Source: JBHELG01 sp046263195
GTDB taxonomy: Bacteria; Actinomycetota; Nitriliruptoria; Nitriliruptorales; JAHWKO01
Assembly (NCBI GenBank): GCA_046263195.1
Contig: JBHELG010000154.1
Coordinates: 1 to 23,060 of the forward strand
DNA length: 23,060 nt
Direction of reading: 5' to 3'
Part shown: positions 1-7,456 of the stretch, one piece after another
Layout of the letters: every line of letters begins with the position of its first letter
Numbering within the stretch: the stretch's first letter is position 1
The notes under the pieces: generated by a model
The model's database searches: none
What the model was told of the DNA's origin: nothing
What the model saw: the letters and a program-made list of their open reading frames with translations, nothing else
Translations under genes and position numbers: made by a program

Positions 1-274
1 GCCCAGCGCTGTTGGGCGGGGCGCCGATGGACATCGCGTCCTGACCTTTCAATCCCACCTGCCGCCAGGTTCTGCCGGCATCGTCGCTCTGCCACAGCGA
101 TCCGTGCAGGCCGAGCAGGAGGACGTCTCCTGCTGCCCTCAGGGCATGTACATGGTCGGAGGCCGGCAGTCGTCCCGCCTCGGTGGCACGCCCCTGCCGT
201 ACCGCGCAGGCCGGCAGGAGGACCAGGGCAAGGGCGGAGACAAGTGCCTTCAGACGGCTGTTACGCGAGGGCAT
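1..274 (-). CDS. Partial lipoprotein, likely beta-propeller (F510_1955 glycosylhydrolase-like)
   Basis: The 5' part of a minus-strand gene running off the left edge (about 91 codons visible). The ATG at 274-272 is preceded by a purine-rich GGAGAG about 10 nt upstream. The N-terminus (MPSRNSRLKALV...) is a basic, hydrophobic lipoprotein signal ending in a lipobox LPAC, so Cys23 would be lipidated and the protein held on the outer face of the membrane. After the signal comes an HVHALRAAGD segment and then a strand with a BNR/sialidase-type 'SDDAGRTWRQVG' repeat. This layout resembles secreted YVTN/BNR propellers annotated as F510_1955-family glycosylhydrolases, which I recall often lying near copper genes. 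The family name is inference from about 90 residues. The lipoprotein signal and the BNR repeat are seen directly. Confidence 0.6.
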   Translation of the reverse strand, partial: MPSRNSRLKALVSALALVLLPACAVRQGRATEAGRLPASDHVHALRAAGDVLLLGLHGSLWQSDDAGRTWRQVGLKGQDAMSIGAPPNSAG

Positions 275-825
275 TGATCGTCGCTCTCCGGGGGAAACGA
301 GGGTTGGAGGAAGTTGTCGTCGTAGGGCGGCCGGGCTCGACCGTACCCGGTCGGGAGATCAGGGCGGGACAGGAGAGCGGGGGCGGCAGACGGGTCAACC
401 TCCGCTCAGGCGACGACCAACCCAAGTAGCCCTGGACTCCCTCCAGCAGTCTTCGCGATCATCTCCGGGCGTCCGAGGCGTGGGCCGGGCGGCGGGGGAA
501 GCATGCAGGTAGCGCAGCGTATCCGCTGCTCGAGCACGAGCGCTCGACGGGAACGCCCGCGGCCGAGCTCACAGCCGCCTGCCCGCAGGCCACTGCAGGC
601 AACCCGTTCCATGTGCGGGCGCTGCTGCGCCCAACTGCAGGCCCAGGCGTCGGAGCCACCGAGCAAAATGCCCCCCTGCCAGGACCATGGGTGATCAGCT
701 GGTGCGCCTGTGCCTCGAGGTCGTCGCGGGCAGGCCAGCAGCAGCAAACCTCAGGGTGCAATCTCAGGATGCTCCCTGACGCGCGCCTCGTCGCTTCCAC
801 CGATCATTCCTCCGGCGGAGCACGA
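275..825. other. Intergenic stretch, no gene supported
   Basis: About 550 bases between the divergent lipoprotein gene and the plus-strand gene starting near 826. Several open frames cross it on both strands, but their translations are Arg/Pro/Ser-rich with no recognisable domain or well-placed ribosome binding site, so they look like chance high-GC frames. Promoters for the two flanking divergent genes presumably lie here, but I cannot pick them out with confidence. Confidence 0.5.
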
Positions 826-1398
826 GTGCCTCGGGGAGTACTCGAGCCGGGTATGGACCGCAACGGCAGGAGGTGGAGACACCGCGACCCAAGTTGCATC
901 CCGCCCGGTTTCAACCTGCTGCAATTCTTCGCCATCCCCGCGGCCTTTGGCTGCCGTCCGACGGTCGAGGGGTTCGTGATCTGGAAGAACGGCCCACCGC
1001 CGCAGGACCAGGCGCCGATGCAGCAGGAGTTGTTCGAGAATGAGGCCGAGGCGGTCCCAGTGTGGTTCGTTCCCACAGCGGAGCTGGAGGCGGCCACGGC
1101 GGATGGCGTCTTGACGATCGCGGAGCTGGCTGCCCTGCCCTCGCTGGTCAGGGGGACGGCTACCTCGTTCCACGAGACGCTTCATGCCACCGGCGGAGCG
1201 CAGCAGGACATGATCCAGATGAACGCGCGCGGAACCGTGCCCGATGGGCGCACGTTCCAGCTGCGGGGCGTGTGCGTGACCGGGGACCCCAGAGACGGAC
1301 GCCTGCCAGAAGGGGCACGTACGGATCCAGTTCCGCTGAGCCAGCCCGCGCGGGGGGTCGGCCTCGTCCGGCCCCCTCCCCGGGCGCTGAGGGCCTAG
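826..1398 (+). CDS. Conserved-looking hypothetical protein, probable 3' frameshift
   Basis: I do not recognise the family. The convincing part begins at 'PSCIPPGFNLLQFF' and runs through a Trp/Phe-rich body to 'GTVPDGRTFQLRGVCVTG', with low-complexity-free, balanced composition unlike the shadow frames. No membrane segment or signal peptide is evident. I chose GTG 826 because GGCGGAG sits 6-7 nt upstream; ATG 853 is the alternative. The reading frame as written continues to a stop at 1398 with a Pro/Arg-rich tail (QPARGVGLVRPPPRALRA) that looks non-native. Removing one G from the GGGG run near 1281-1284 would instead give the tail 'TPETDACQKGHVRIQFR' and a stop at 1337-1339, just before a strong hairpin at 1353. 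That end is more protein-like, so a single-base insertion (real or a sequencing error) is likely. Confidence 0.55.
   Translation: MPRGVLEPGMDRNGRRWRHRDPSCIPPGFNLLQFFAIPAAFGCRPTVEGFVIWKNGPPPQDQAPMQQELFENEAEAVPVWFVPTAELEAATADGVLTIAELAALPSLVRGTATSFHETLHATGGAQQDMIQMNARGTVPDGRTFQLRGVCVTGDPRDGRLPEGARTDPVPLSQPARGVGLVRPPPRALRA
1353..1376. terminator. Hairpin between convergent genes
   Basis: GGGGG at 1353-1357 pairs with CCCCC at 1372-1376. T1358-G1371 wobbles, and CGG 1359-1361 pairs with CCG 1368-1370, giving a 9-bp stem around a 6-nt loop. It lies just beyond the DUF2269 stop on the minus strand. It also lies just beyond position 1339, where the plus-strand gene would end if its frameshift is corrected. 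A bidirectional terminator is a reasonable reading, although there is no long T run on either side. Confidence 0.45.
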
Positions 1399-1850
1399 AA
1401 GGTTGGCTTCGTGACCATCAGGAAGACGATCACGATCACGAGCACGGCTAGGACTCCTCCCAGGGCCTGGCCTCGCTGCATCAGGCGTCTGAACTCCTCG
1501 GACTCGGGACCAGACTCCTCCAAAGTTCGGATCTGTCGCCTGAGTACCGGGGTGTAGCCTGCCGCTCCAAGGACCACGAGCAGCACGTACAGGCCGAGCG
1601 CCGTCGACAACCAGAACGTGCCCAGGTCGAGGTCTCCAACCCAGACCATCGCGAGTCCAGTCACCAGGAGCAGGGCATAGGCAGGGTTGGCGAACCAGTC
1701 GTCGAGTGTCTTGATCCCTCGCAGCACGTGGGGCAACTGCTCCGGATCCTGCGCTGCCCGGGCCAGCCATACTCCGTAGGAGGCGTTGAAGCCAACCGCC
1801 ACGATGGCCAACGTGACGTGAACGAACTTGAGTAGGAGATAGGCGGACAC
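1395..1850 (-). CDS. DUF2269 family integral membrane protein
   Basis: A membrane protein of 151 aa from GTG 1850, with four hydrophobic segments: around residues 3-30 (YLLLKFVHVTLAIVAVGF), the 'YALLLVTGLAMVWVG' segment, the 'STALGLYVLLVVLGAAGY' segment, and a C-terminal 'VLAVLVIVIVFLMV' helix. The N-terminal 'LLLKFVHV' with its early His is typical of predicted DUF2269 membrane proteins, whose function is unknown. I prefer GTG 1850 because AAGGGA lies about 6 nt upstream and family members start at the first helix. A GTG at 1883 overlaps the copA stop as GTGA and would add 11 residues. It follows copA on the same strand and may be the last gene of the copper operon. A role in copper handling is suggested only by position. 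Confidence 0.75.
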   Translation of the reverse strand: MSAYLLLKFVHVTLAIVAVGFNASYGVWLARAAQDPEQLPHVLRGIKTLDDWFANPAYALLLVTGLAMVWVGDLDLGTFWLSTALGLYVLLVVLGAAGYTPVLRRQIRTLEESGPESEEFRRLMQRGQALGGVLAVLVIVIVFLMVTKPTF

Positions 1851-1879
1851 GGCCGTCCCTTGCTGGTGCTCGGCTCTTG

Positions 1880-4129
1880 TCACGTGCGGAGGGTTCCCCC
1901 GACGGTATGGGGACGGAATCGGCGAAGCCGCAGGGAGTTCGTAACGACGCTGACGCTCGAGAATGCCATGGCCGCCCCGGCGATGACCGGGTTGAGCCAG
2001 CCGACCGCGGCCAGCGGGATGGCCAGCGTGTTGTATCCGAACGCCCAGCCCAGGTTCTGGAGAATGGTGCGGTAGGTGCGCCGCGACAATCGTATGGCGG
2101 TGACCACGCCTTCCAGGTCGCCGCGCATGAGGGTGATGTCGGACGACTCGATGGCGACGTCGGTGCCGGTGCCTATGGCGATGCCGAGATCCGCCTGGAC
2201 GAGGGCGGGAGCGTCGTTCACCCCGTCCCCTACCATGGCGACGATCTGGCCTTCGTGCTGGAGGCGGGCCACCTCTGACACCTTGTCCTGGGGCAGAACC
2301 TCGGCCAGGACGCGGTCGATGCCCACCTCCCCAGCGATGGCGTGGGCGGTGCGTGCGTTGTCGCCGGTGAGCAGGGCCACCTGAAGGCCCATCCGGTGCA
2401 GTTCGTCGAGGACGCTACCGGCACCTTCCTTCAACGTGTCGGCCACGGCCAGGACGCCCCGGATCTCACCTCCCCAGCCTGTGAAGACCGCGGTCTTCCC
2501 TTCCGCTTCGAAACGTTCGGCGTTCTCCTCTACCGCGGCCGGCAGGATCAGACCGGCGTCGGCCGCGAGTTTGCGCCGGCCCACCCAGACCACCTCGCCT
2601 TCGACGCCGCCGCGCACTCCACGGCCGGCCAGCGCCTCGAACGCGCTCACGGCAGGCAGGGACAGACCGCGCTGACGCGCGGCAGAGACGATCGCCTGGC
2701 CGATGGGGTGTTCGCTGTTCGACTCGACCGCGGCAGCGCGGCGCAGCAGCTCTTCCTCACCCACGCCATCGGGGCCGGCAACGATGTCGGTGAGGGTCAT
2801 CTGCCCGCGGGTGAGGGTTCCTGTCTTGTCGAAGACCACCGTCGTGATGGTGCGGGTGCGTTCGAGCACCTCGACTGACTTGATGAGCACACCGAGCTCC
2901 GCACCCCGGCCGGTACCGACCATGATCGCGGTGGGGGTGGCCAGCCCGAGCGCGCAGGGGCAGGCGATGATGAGCACCGCCACCGCGGCGATCAGCCCCT
3001 CCCCCGGGTCACCGACCAAGAGCCACCAGGTGGCGAAGGTCAACGCCGCGATGGCCAAGACAGCCGGAACGAAGATGGCGGCCACGCGGTCGGCCAGGCG
3101 CTGCACAGGCGCCTTCGACGCTTGTGCCTGCTCGACCAGGCGGACGATCTGGGCCAGTGCGGTCTCCGATCCCACCGCGGTGGCCCTCACGGTGAGCACA
3201 CCCGAGGTGTTGACCGTGGCGCCGGCCACCTTGTCCCCGGGGGTCTTCTCCACGGGCACGGACTCGCCCGTCAGCATCGACTCGTCGACCGCGCTCGCCC
3301 CGTCGACCACCTCCCCGTCCGTGGGGATCTTCTCGCCTGGGAGGACCCGCATGAGGTCGCCGACGGCGACGTCTTCTACCGGGACCAGGACCTCGTCTCC
3401 GTTGCGCAACAGGCGGGCCTGCCTGGCCCCGAGCTCCAGCAGGGCACGGATCGCCTGTCCGGCGCGGCGCTTGGCCCGCGCCTCGAAATAGCGGCCGAGC
3501 ACAAGGAAGGCGATGAGCAGCGCGGCGATCTCGAAGTACATCTCCCCGCCGGCGAACAAGCTGTAGACGGAGTAGAAGAACGCCGTCAGGGTCCCGAGAG
3601 CGACCAGAGTGTCCATGTTCGACGTCAGCCGCCGTGCCCGTTTCGCAGCCTCGCGCAGGAAGGGCCAGCCGACGTAGAACTGCACGGGCACGGTGAGGGC
3701 TGCCGACGCCCATCCCGCCCAGGGCTCGTGAGCCAGGCCCAGGGGCAGCATGGGGGAGAGCAGAAACACGCCGAGTGCCAACGGCCAGGCCAGCAGGACC
3801 CGCCTGAGCCAGAGTCGACGCTCGGCCTCCTCCTCGGGCTCTTCCCCTGGGGCTGGCGTCGGCTTGACGGCCTCCACCTGCTTCAGGCCGTAGCCGATGC
3901 GTTCGACCGCCGCCTGCAGGACCTCGAGATCGGCCCCCTCCCCCGCGAGGATCACGTGAGCCTTGCCTGTGGCGAAGTTGACCTCCGCGTCGGCCACGCC
4001 CGGCTGCTTGGCCAACACGCGCTGGACACGTGCAGCACACGAGCCGCAGGTCATCCCCTCCACTGCGAGGTCGATCTCTGTCGTGGTGCTCTCCCGCTGG
4101 GTTGCCGCTTCGGTCCGTGTTTCCCTCAC
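1880..4129 (-). CDS. copA: Copper(I)-translocating P1B-type ATPase CopA
   Basis: A 749-aa inner-membrane ATPase that exports Cu(I) from the cytoplasm. Domains in order: an N-terminal HMA domain with GMTCGSC (Cys28, Cys31); an eight-helix P1B core with the actuator TGES near 288-290; the TM6 metal motif Cys390-Pro391-Cys392; the phosphorylated Asp434 in DKTGTLT; the SEHPIGQA nucleotide-binding motif; and GDGVNDAP. TM7 contains 'YNTLAIP' and TM8 'MAFSSVSVVTNS', the P1B-1 (Cu+) signature. Length is normal for a one-HMA CopA. GTG 4129 is chosen because GGGGAGGAA lies about 9-10 nt upstream. It starts 18 nt after copZ in the csoR-copZ-copA operon and should be induced when CsoR binds Cu(I). Confidence 0.95.
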   Translation of the reverse strand: MRETRTEAATQRESTTTEIDLAVEGMTCGSCAARVQRVLAKQPGVADAEVNFATGKAHVILAGEGADLEVLQAAVERIGYGLKQVEAVKPTPAPGEEPEEEAERRLWLRRVLLAWPLALGVFLLSPMLPLGLAHEPWAGWASAALTVPVQFYVGWPFLREAAKRARRLTSNMDTLVALGTLTAFFYSVYSLFAGGEMYFEIAALLIAFLVLGRYFEARAKRRAGQAIRALLELGARQARLLRNGDEVLVPVEDVAVGDLMRVLPGEKIPTDGEVVDGASAVDESMLTGESVPVEKTPGDKVAGATVNTSGVLTVRATAVGSETALAQIVRLVEQAQASKAPVQRLADRVAAIFVPAVLAIAALTFATWWLLVGDPGEGLIAAVAVLIIACPCALGLATPTAIMVGTGRGAELGVLIKSVEVLERTRTITTVVFDKTGTLTRGQMTLTDIVAGPDGVGEEELLRRAAAVESNSEHPIGQAIVSAARQRGLSLPAVSAFEALAGRGVRGGVEGEVVWVGRRKLAADAGLILPAAVEENAERFEAEGKTAVFTGWGGEIRGVLAVADTLKEGAGSVLDELHRMGLQVALLTGDNARTAHAIAGEVGIDRVLAEVLPQDKVSEVARLQHEGQIVAMVGDGVNDAPALVQADLGIAIGTGTDVAIESSDITLMRGDLEGVVTAIRLSRRTYRTILQNLGWAFGYNTLAIPLAAVGWLNPVIAGAAMAFSSVSVVTNSLRLRRFRPHTVGGTLRT

Positions 4130-4147
4130 GCTGTCGTTCCTCCCCGA

Positions 4148-4357
4148 TCACGCCGGAACGTCGTAGCCCTGGTCCTCGATCACCGTGACGAGCTGCTCGC
4201 GGCCAACCACCGCCTCGTCGTAACTCACGATCACGGTCTTGCCATCAACGTCCACCCTCGCTTCCTCGACCCCGGGCAGGGGGTTGAGCGCGCCTTCGAT
4301 GGCGGCGCGGCAGTGACCGCAGTGGATGTCCGGCACGGTGATGGTGTCTCTTCTCAT
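4148..4357 (-). CDS. copZ: Copper chaperone CopZ (HMA domain)
   Basis: A 69-aa cytosolic protein consisting of a single heavy-metal-associated domain. The metal-binding loop is 'DIHCGHC', with the two cysteines of the CxxC motif early in the chain. The rest follows the beta-alpha-beta-beta-alpha-beta pattern, ending 'VIEDQGYDV'. CopZ proteins carry Cu(I) to the HMA domain and core of CopA and can pass copper to or from the regulator. The ATG at 4357 overlaps the csoR stop as ATGA, so the two are translationally coupled. copA follows after 18 nt. The His before the first Cys (HCGHC rather than MxCxxC) is a modest variation on the usual loop. Confidence 0.9.
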   Translation of the reverse strand: MRRDTITVPDIHCGHCRAAIEGALNPLPGVEEARVDVDGKTVIVSYDEAVVGREQLVTVIEDQGYDVPA

Positions 4358-4683
4358 GTCTCGCCTCCCGCAACAGGCTCCAGTTCGTCATCGGATGGCA
4401 CGGGGCGCAGGGCGCGCTTGTCGTACTTCAAGGCTTCCATGAGCTCCTCGACGATCTCTTCGACCCGTCCCTCGCGCATGGCATGCGCCACGCACGTCTC
4501 GAGGTGGTTTCGCAGCACCGCCCTGCTCGTCCCCTCCAGCAGGCCCTGCACCGCCGACAGCTGCTTCATGAGATCCGGGCAGTAAGCCCCCGCCTCCACC
4601 ATCCGAATCACACCGTCGAGGTGACCGCGGGCCGTACGTAGGCGGGTCACCACACGACGTTGATACTCGCTCAGCTCGTCCAT
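4354..4683 (-). CDS. csoR: Copper-sensing transcriptional repressor CsoR
   Basis: A 109-aa all-helical repressor of the CsoR/RcnR family. The Cu(I) ligands are visible as the conserved Cys-His-Cys set: Cys in 'GAYCPDLMKQLSAVQ', then His and Cys in 'RNHLETCV'. Apo-CsoR binds DNA and releases it on binding Cu(I). ATG 4683 (MDELSEYQRRV) is chosen because it gives the normal family N-terminus; the open frame extends 25 codons further upstream, but those codons would read through the operator. A CsoR-type GC-rich palindrome lies about 12 bases upstream, so autoregulation of csoR-copZ-copA is expected. Its stop overlaps the copZ start. Confidence 0.93.
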   Translation of the reverse strand: MDELSEYQRRVVTRLRTARGHLDGVIRMVEAGAYCPDLMKQLSAVQGLLEGTSRAVLRNHLETCVAHAMREGRVEEIVEELMEALKYDKRALRPVPSDDELEPVAGGET

Positions 4684-4694
4684 GCTGCCTGATG

Positions 4695-4724
4695 ATACCC
4701 ACCCCACCCGGGGTGGGCAATACC
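4695..4724. promoter_or_regulatory. CsoR operator
   Basis: On the plus strand this reads ATACCCACCCC, ACCC, GGGGTGGGCAATAC: a near-palindrome of CCCACCCC and GGGGTGGG arms flanked by TAC/GTA ends. It closely matches the operator described for Mycobacterium tuberculosis CsoR, which has the same CCCACCCC/GGGGTGGG core. It ends 11-12 nt before the csoR ATG on the minus strand and about 95 nt before the divergent SHOCT gene, so it could affect both. Confidence 0.85.
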
Positions 4725-4818
4725 AGCAGATCGACGGCGTGGTCGTGTGTAGCTTCACAGATGTCCGCGCATGACTTGCACCAGAACACGAATGACGGAG
4801 AGGGGGAGAGGCGACGTG

Positions 4819-5052
4819 ATGTACGACCGCATGATGCCGGGCCCCATGATGGGCTTCGGGATGTGGCTGCTATGGGCCCTCCTGCTGCTCGCGCTGCTCG
4901 CGGTGGCGGTGGCGGGCCTCGTGTGGCTCATCCGATCCCTTCCCAGTGGGGCGTCGTCGTCAGATGCCCGCCGGATTCTCGACCAGCGCTACGCGAGTGG
5001 TGAGCTTTCGCGCGAGGAGTACCTGCAGCGCCGGCGGGACATAGAAGGCTGA
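4819..5052 (+). CDS. Small SHOCT-domain membrane protein
   Basis: A 77-aa protein with a Met-rich N-terminus (MYDRMMPGPMMGFGM). One long transmembrane helix (roughly residues 14-40, Leu/Ala/Val-rich, ending VWLIRSL) follows. The C-terminal SHOCT motif reads 'ARRILDQRYASGELSREEYLQRRRDI'. SHOCT domains are short helical hairpins of unclear role found at the ends of many membrane proteins. ATG 4819 is chosen because AGGGGGAGAGG lies just upstream; GTG 4816 is adjacent. The gene is divergent from csoR. Met-rich tails can bind Cu(I), so a copper link is plausible, but that is inference from the seven early methionines and the neighbourhood. Confidence 0.8.
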   Translation: MYDRMMPGPMMGFGMWLLWALLLLALLAVAVAGLVWLIRSLPSGASSSDARRILDQRYASGELSREEYLQRRRDIEG

Positions 5053-5059
5053 ACCCCTG

Positions 5060-5082
5060 GGCAGGGGCGGCGTCGCCCTGCC
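5060..5082 (+). terminator. Hairpin after SHOCT gene
   Basis: GGCAGGG at 5060-5066 pairs with CCCTGCC at 5076-5082. An inner CG/CG pair sits across one bulged G, closing a short loop. It begins 7 nt after the SHOCT stop and is followed by GCTCTTCTC, a weak T-rich tail. It is likely to separate this gene from the two-component cluster. Confidence 0.5.
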
Positions 5083-5086
5083 GCTC

Positions 5087-5105
5087 TTCTCAAGAAATTC
5101 TCAAG
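5087..5105 (+). promoter_or_regulatory. TTCTCAAG direct repeat, possible response-regulator box
   Basis: The octamer TTCTCAAG occurs twice, at 5087-5094 and 5098-5105, separated by AAA. The period is exactly 11 bp, about one helical turn. OmpR/PhoB-family regulators typically bind such same-face tandem half-sites. The site lies about 87 nt upstream of the exported-protein gene that heads the response-regulator/kinase cluster. Autoregulation by that regulator is therefore the simplest inference. Confidence 0.5.
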
Positions 5106-5191
5106 TCACTGCCAGAGAGGTCACAGCCTGCATTGCGAACCTTGCTCGTGGCCGCCGGGTTCAGCTGGCGCAGAGCAGCAAGGAGTTGCAC

Positions 5192-5587
5192 ATGAAACGC
5201 AGAACGATACTTGTGATCGCCGGGGTGATCGTGCTCGTCGCCGTACTCGCCTTGGGCGGATTCGCACTGGCGCAGACGGCAGAGCGATCTCCCTGGGACG
5301 GCCCGCATCCGGCATGGGGAGATGGCCACCGCGGACCTGGTCACCGTTTCCACCCTTCACCGCAGCGGGTACGCGAGGAACGCGGCGAGCTGGCACGGGA
5401 TCTGGGAGCGGAGCTGGACCAGCCTCCCGAGCGGGTCGAAGCTGCCTTCCGACAGGTCGTGGCTCAGCGGCTGGACGAGGCCGTCGCAGCTGGCACCATC
5501 GACCGGGCCGAAGCTGATGAGGCGCTGGTGGCCTACGACGAAGGGAACCTGCGCGGGGTGTTCCACGTCTTCAAGAAGGATCCATGA
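5192..5587 (+). CDS. Exported or membrane-anchored His-rich small protein
   Basis: A 131-aa protein. Residues 1-27 (MKRRTILVIAGVIVLVAVLALGG...) form a basic plus hydrophobic signal peptide or anchor ending near 'ALAQTAE', a possible cleavage site. Next comes a Gly/Pro/His-rich stretch (PHPAWGDGHRGPGHRFHP) with five histidines that could bind metal. The C-terminal half is helical and charged (ELARDLGAELDQPPERVEAAF... / AAGTIDRAEADEALVAYD), recalling secreted DUF2680-like helical proteins, although I am not sure of that match. ATG 5192 has AAGGAG about 7 nt upstream. It precedes the response regulator by 31 nt, so it may be a signal-accessory or target protein of the two-component system. Function unknown. 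Confidence 0.75.
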   Translation: MKRRTILVIAGVIVLVAVLALGGFALAQTAERSPWDGPHPAWGDGHRGPGHRFHPSPQRVREERGELARDLGAELDQPPERVEAAFRQVVAQRLDEAVAAGTIDRAEADEALVAYDEGNLRGVFHVFKKDP

Positions 5588-5618
5588 TCGAGCCAGGCTT
5601 CGACCGCAGTTGGAACCT

Positions 5619-6302
5619 GTGACCACTCGCCTGCCTCGCGTCTTGGTCGTCGACGACGACGAGGCCATCCGCACGGCCCTCGAGCGGGCGCTGTCCCTCG
5701 AGGGCTTTGCGGTGTCGACGGTCGACGGAGGTGGGCCCGCTTTGGAGGCCATCGAACGGGAGCGGCCTGACATCCTCGTCCTCGATGTGGCAATGCCCGA
5801 CCTCGATGGGGTGTCCGTGACGCGCAGGCTGCGTGGCGGTGGCGAGACGCTCCCCATCCTCATCCTCTCGGCCCGGGACGAGATCGACGACCGGGTCGCT
5901 GGCTTGCAGGCCGGGGCAGACGACTACCTCGTCAAACCGTTCGCACTCGCGGAGCTCGTCGCACGGCTGCACGCATTGTTGCGGCGCCGCGCCGAGCCCC
6001 TGCTCGTGCCGTTGCAGGTCGGTGCGATCTTCGTCGACCCGGGTCGCAGGATCGCCCGGCGAGGAGACCGCCAGCTGGAGCTCACCCGCCGCGAGTTCGA
6101 CCTGTTGGAGACCTTCGCCCGGCACGCTGGTGCCGTGCTCAGCCGCCCCCAGCTGCTCAGGCAGGTATGGGGCTATGACTTCGCCGTCGACGGCAACGTC
6201 GTCGACGTCTTCGTCGGCTACCTGCGGCGCAAGCTCGAGGAACGGGGCGAGTCGCGCGTGCTCCACACCGTTCGTGGCGTCGGATTCGTGCTGCGACCAT
6301 GA
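5619..6302 (+). CDS. OmpR/PhoB-family response regulator
   Basis: A 227-aa transcription factor. The N-terminal receiver domain has the acidic pair in 'VVDDDEA', the phospho-acceptor Asp56 in 'DILVLDVAMPDLDG', and Lys106 in 'DYLVKPFAL'. The C-terminal winged helix (roughly 130-227) has the usual 'LTRREFDLLETFARHAGAVLSR' and 'VDVFVGYLRRKLE...VRGVGFVL' elements. It resembles actinobacterial PrrA/MprA/TcrX-type regulators. GTG 5619 gives a normal N-terminus (VTTRLPRVLVVDDD). The Shine-Dalgarno is weak, so translation may depend on the gene upstream. The stop overlaps the kinase start as ATGA. Metal or envelope stress is a plausible signal from context, not shown by the sequence. Confidence 0.92.
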   Translation: MTTRLPRVLVVDDDEAIRTALERALSLEGFAVSTVDGGGPALEAIERERPDILVLDVAMPDLDGVSVTRRLRGGGETLPILILSARDEIDDRVAGLQAGADDYLVKPFALAELVARLHALLRRRAEPLLVPLQVGAIFVDPGRRIARRGDRQLELTRREFDLLETFARHAGAVLSRPQLLRQVWGYDFAVDGNVVDVFVGYLRRKLEERGESRVLHTVRGVGFVLRP

Positions 6303-7456
6303 GGAGCCTTCGCGCGAGGGTCGCGGTTGCTGCCGTGGCCGCGACAGCTGTCGCGTTCGTCCTGCTCGGCGTCGTGGTCGTAGGCACCTTCGTATTCGAC
6401 GAACGCCACAACCGCCAGCAGTGGCGGTCCGGCCGACCACCCGGCCCTCCCCTGGAGAGTGTCGCTGGCTGGAACCAGGAAGGACCGCCTCCTCAGGTGC
6501 GGCTGCTGGCCCGCAGGATCACCGTCGTCAGCGCTGGGGTCCTTGCCCTCGTCGGGGTGGCGGGACTCGGACTGGGCAGCCTTGCATTGCGCCCGCTGGC
6601 CACACTCCGCGACGCGGCCGGGAGGGTGGCGTCCACCCGTGATCTCGCGACCCGGCTGCCTGAAGGGGACGGCCCCGAAGAAGTGGACAGCCTCGCCAAC
6701 AGCTTGAACGCGATGCTTTCCCGCCTGCAGCAATCGACCGCCGAGACCGACCGGGCGCTGGAGGCGTCACGCCGCTTCGCCGCCGATGCCGGCCACGAGC
6801 TACGTACTCCGCTGACGAGCATCCAGGCGAATCTCGAGGTCCTCGCCCGTTCCCCGAACCTGTCCGCCGGTGAGCGGCAGATCCTCGCCGACGTCGCACG
6901 GGAGCATGCCCGGATCGTGGCGCTGCTGGACGCCCTTCAGACCCTCGCGCGAGGCGAGGCGGCCACAGCCGTCGCCCGTGAGCGACTTGACCTGACTGAG
7001 GTCATAGACGCGGCGGTGCAGCGCTTCAGGGCGCGCTATCCACGGGCGAGCATTACCTTCTCCGGTCCCGATGAGGTGGGCATCCTCGGTTGGCCCGAGG
7101 GCCTTCGCGTGATCGTCGACAACCTGCTCGAGAACGCGCTCAGGCACGGGCGGTCGGACGGGTCGGTCGACGTCTCGCTGTCGGTGGAGGACTCATGGGT
7201 GCGGCTCACCGTCGACGACGACGGTCCCGGCATCCCACTCGATGAGCGGGAACGCGTCTTCGAGCGCTTCAGCCGCGGCAGCACGGCGGCGCCGGGATCG
7301 GGACTCGGGCTCGCTCTCGTCGCGCAGCAAGCCGCGCTGCACGGTGGCTCGACCACGATCGGCGACTCGCCGTCTGGGGGCGCCCGCGTGACCGTCCAGC
7401 TGCTCGCGGACCCGTCACATGAGCCGCACACAGATCAGCGTTCCTCCCGGGGCTGA
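6299..7456 (+). CDS. Sensor histidine kinase (HAMP-HisKA-HATPase)
   Basis: A 385-aa membrane kinase, partner of the preceding regulator. TM1 is about residues 8-32. A short extracytoplasmic loop (about 33-70, with HNRQQW and a Pro-rich stretch) follows. TM2 is about 74-97, followed by a HAMP linker. The phospho-acceptor is His166 in 'AGHELRTPLTSI'. The ATPase domain shows the N box 'NLLENALRHG', the G1 box 'DDDGPGIP', 'FERFSRG' and the G2 box 'GSGLGLAL'. The sensor loop of under 40 residues is very small, so it may sense within the membrane, or through a partner such as the exported protein upstream. The start overlaps the regulator stop (ATGA). Confidence 0.92.
   Translation: MRSLRARVAVAAVAATAVAFVLLGVVVVGTFVFDERHNRQQWRSGRPPGPPLESVAGWNQEGPPPQVRLLARRITVVSAGVLALVGVAGLGLGSLALRPLATLRDAAGRVASTRDLATRLPEGDGPEEVDSLANSLNAMLSRLQQSTAETDRALEASRRFAADAGHELRTPLTSIQANLEVLARSPNLSAGERQILADVAREHARIVALLDALQTLARGEAATAVARERLDLTEVIDAAVQRFRARYPRASITFSGPDEVGILGWPEGLRVIVDNLLENALRHGRSDGSVDVSLSVEDSWVRLTVDDDGPGIPLDERERVFERFSRGSTAAPGSGLGLALVAQQAALHGGSTTIGDSPSGGARVTVQLLADPSHEPHTDQRSSRG

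Noticed and set aside
183..800. Several 60-113-codon frames on both strands
   Set aside because: Arg/Pro/Ser-rich low-complexity translations, mutually overlapping, without domains or ribosome binding sites.
3009..4585. Long frames opposite and out of phase with copA
   Set aside because: Shadows of copA/copZ/csoR; those genes have complete conserved motifs in their own frames.
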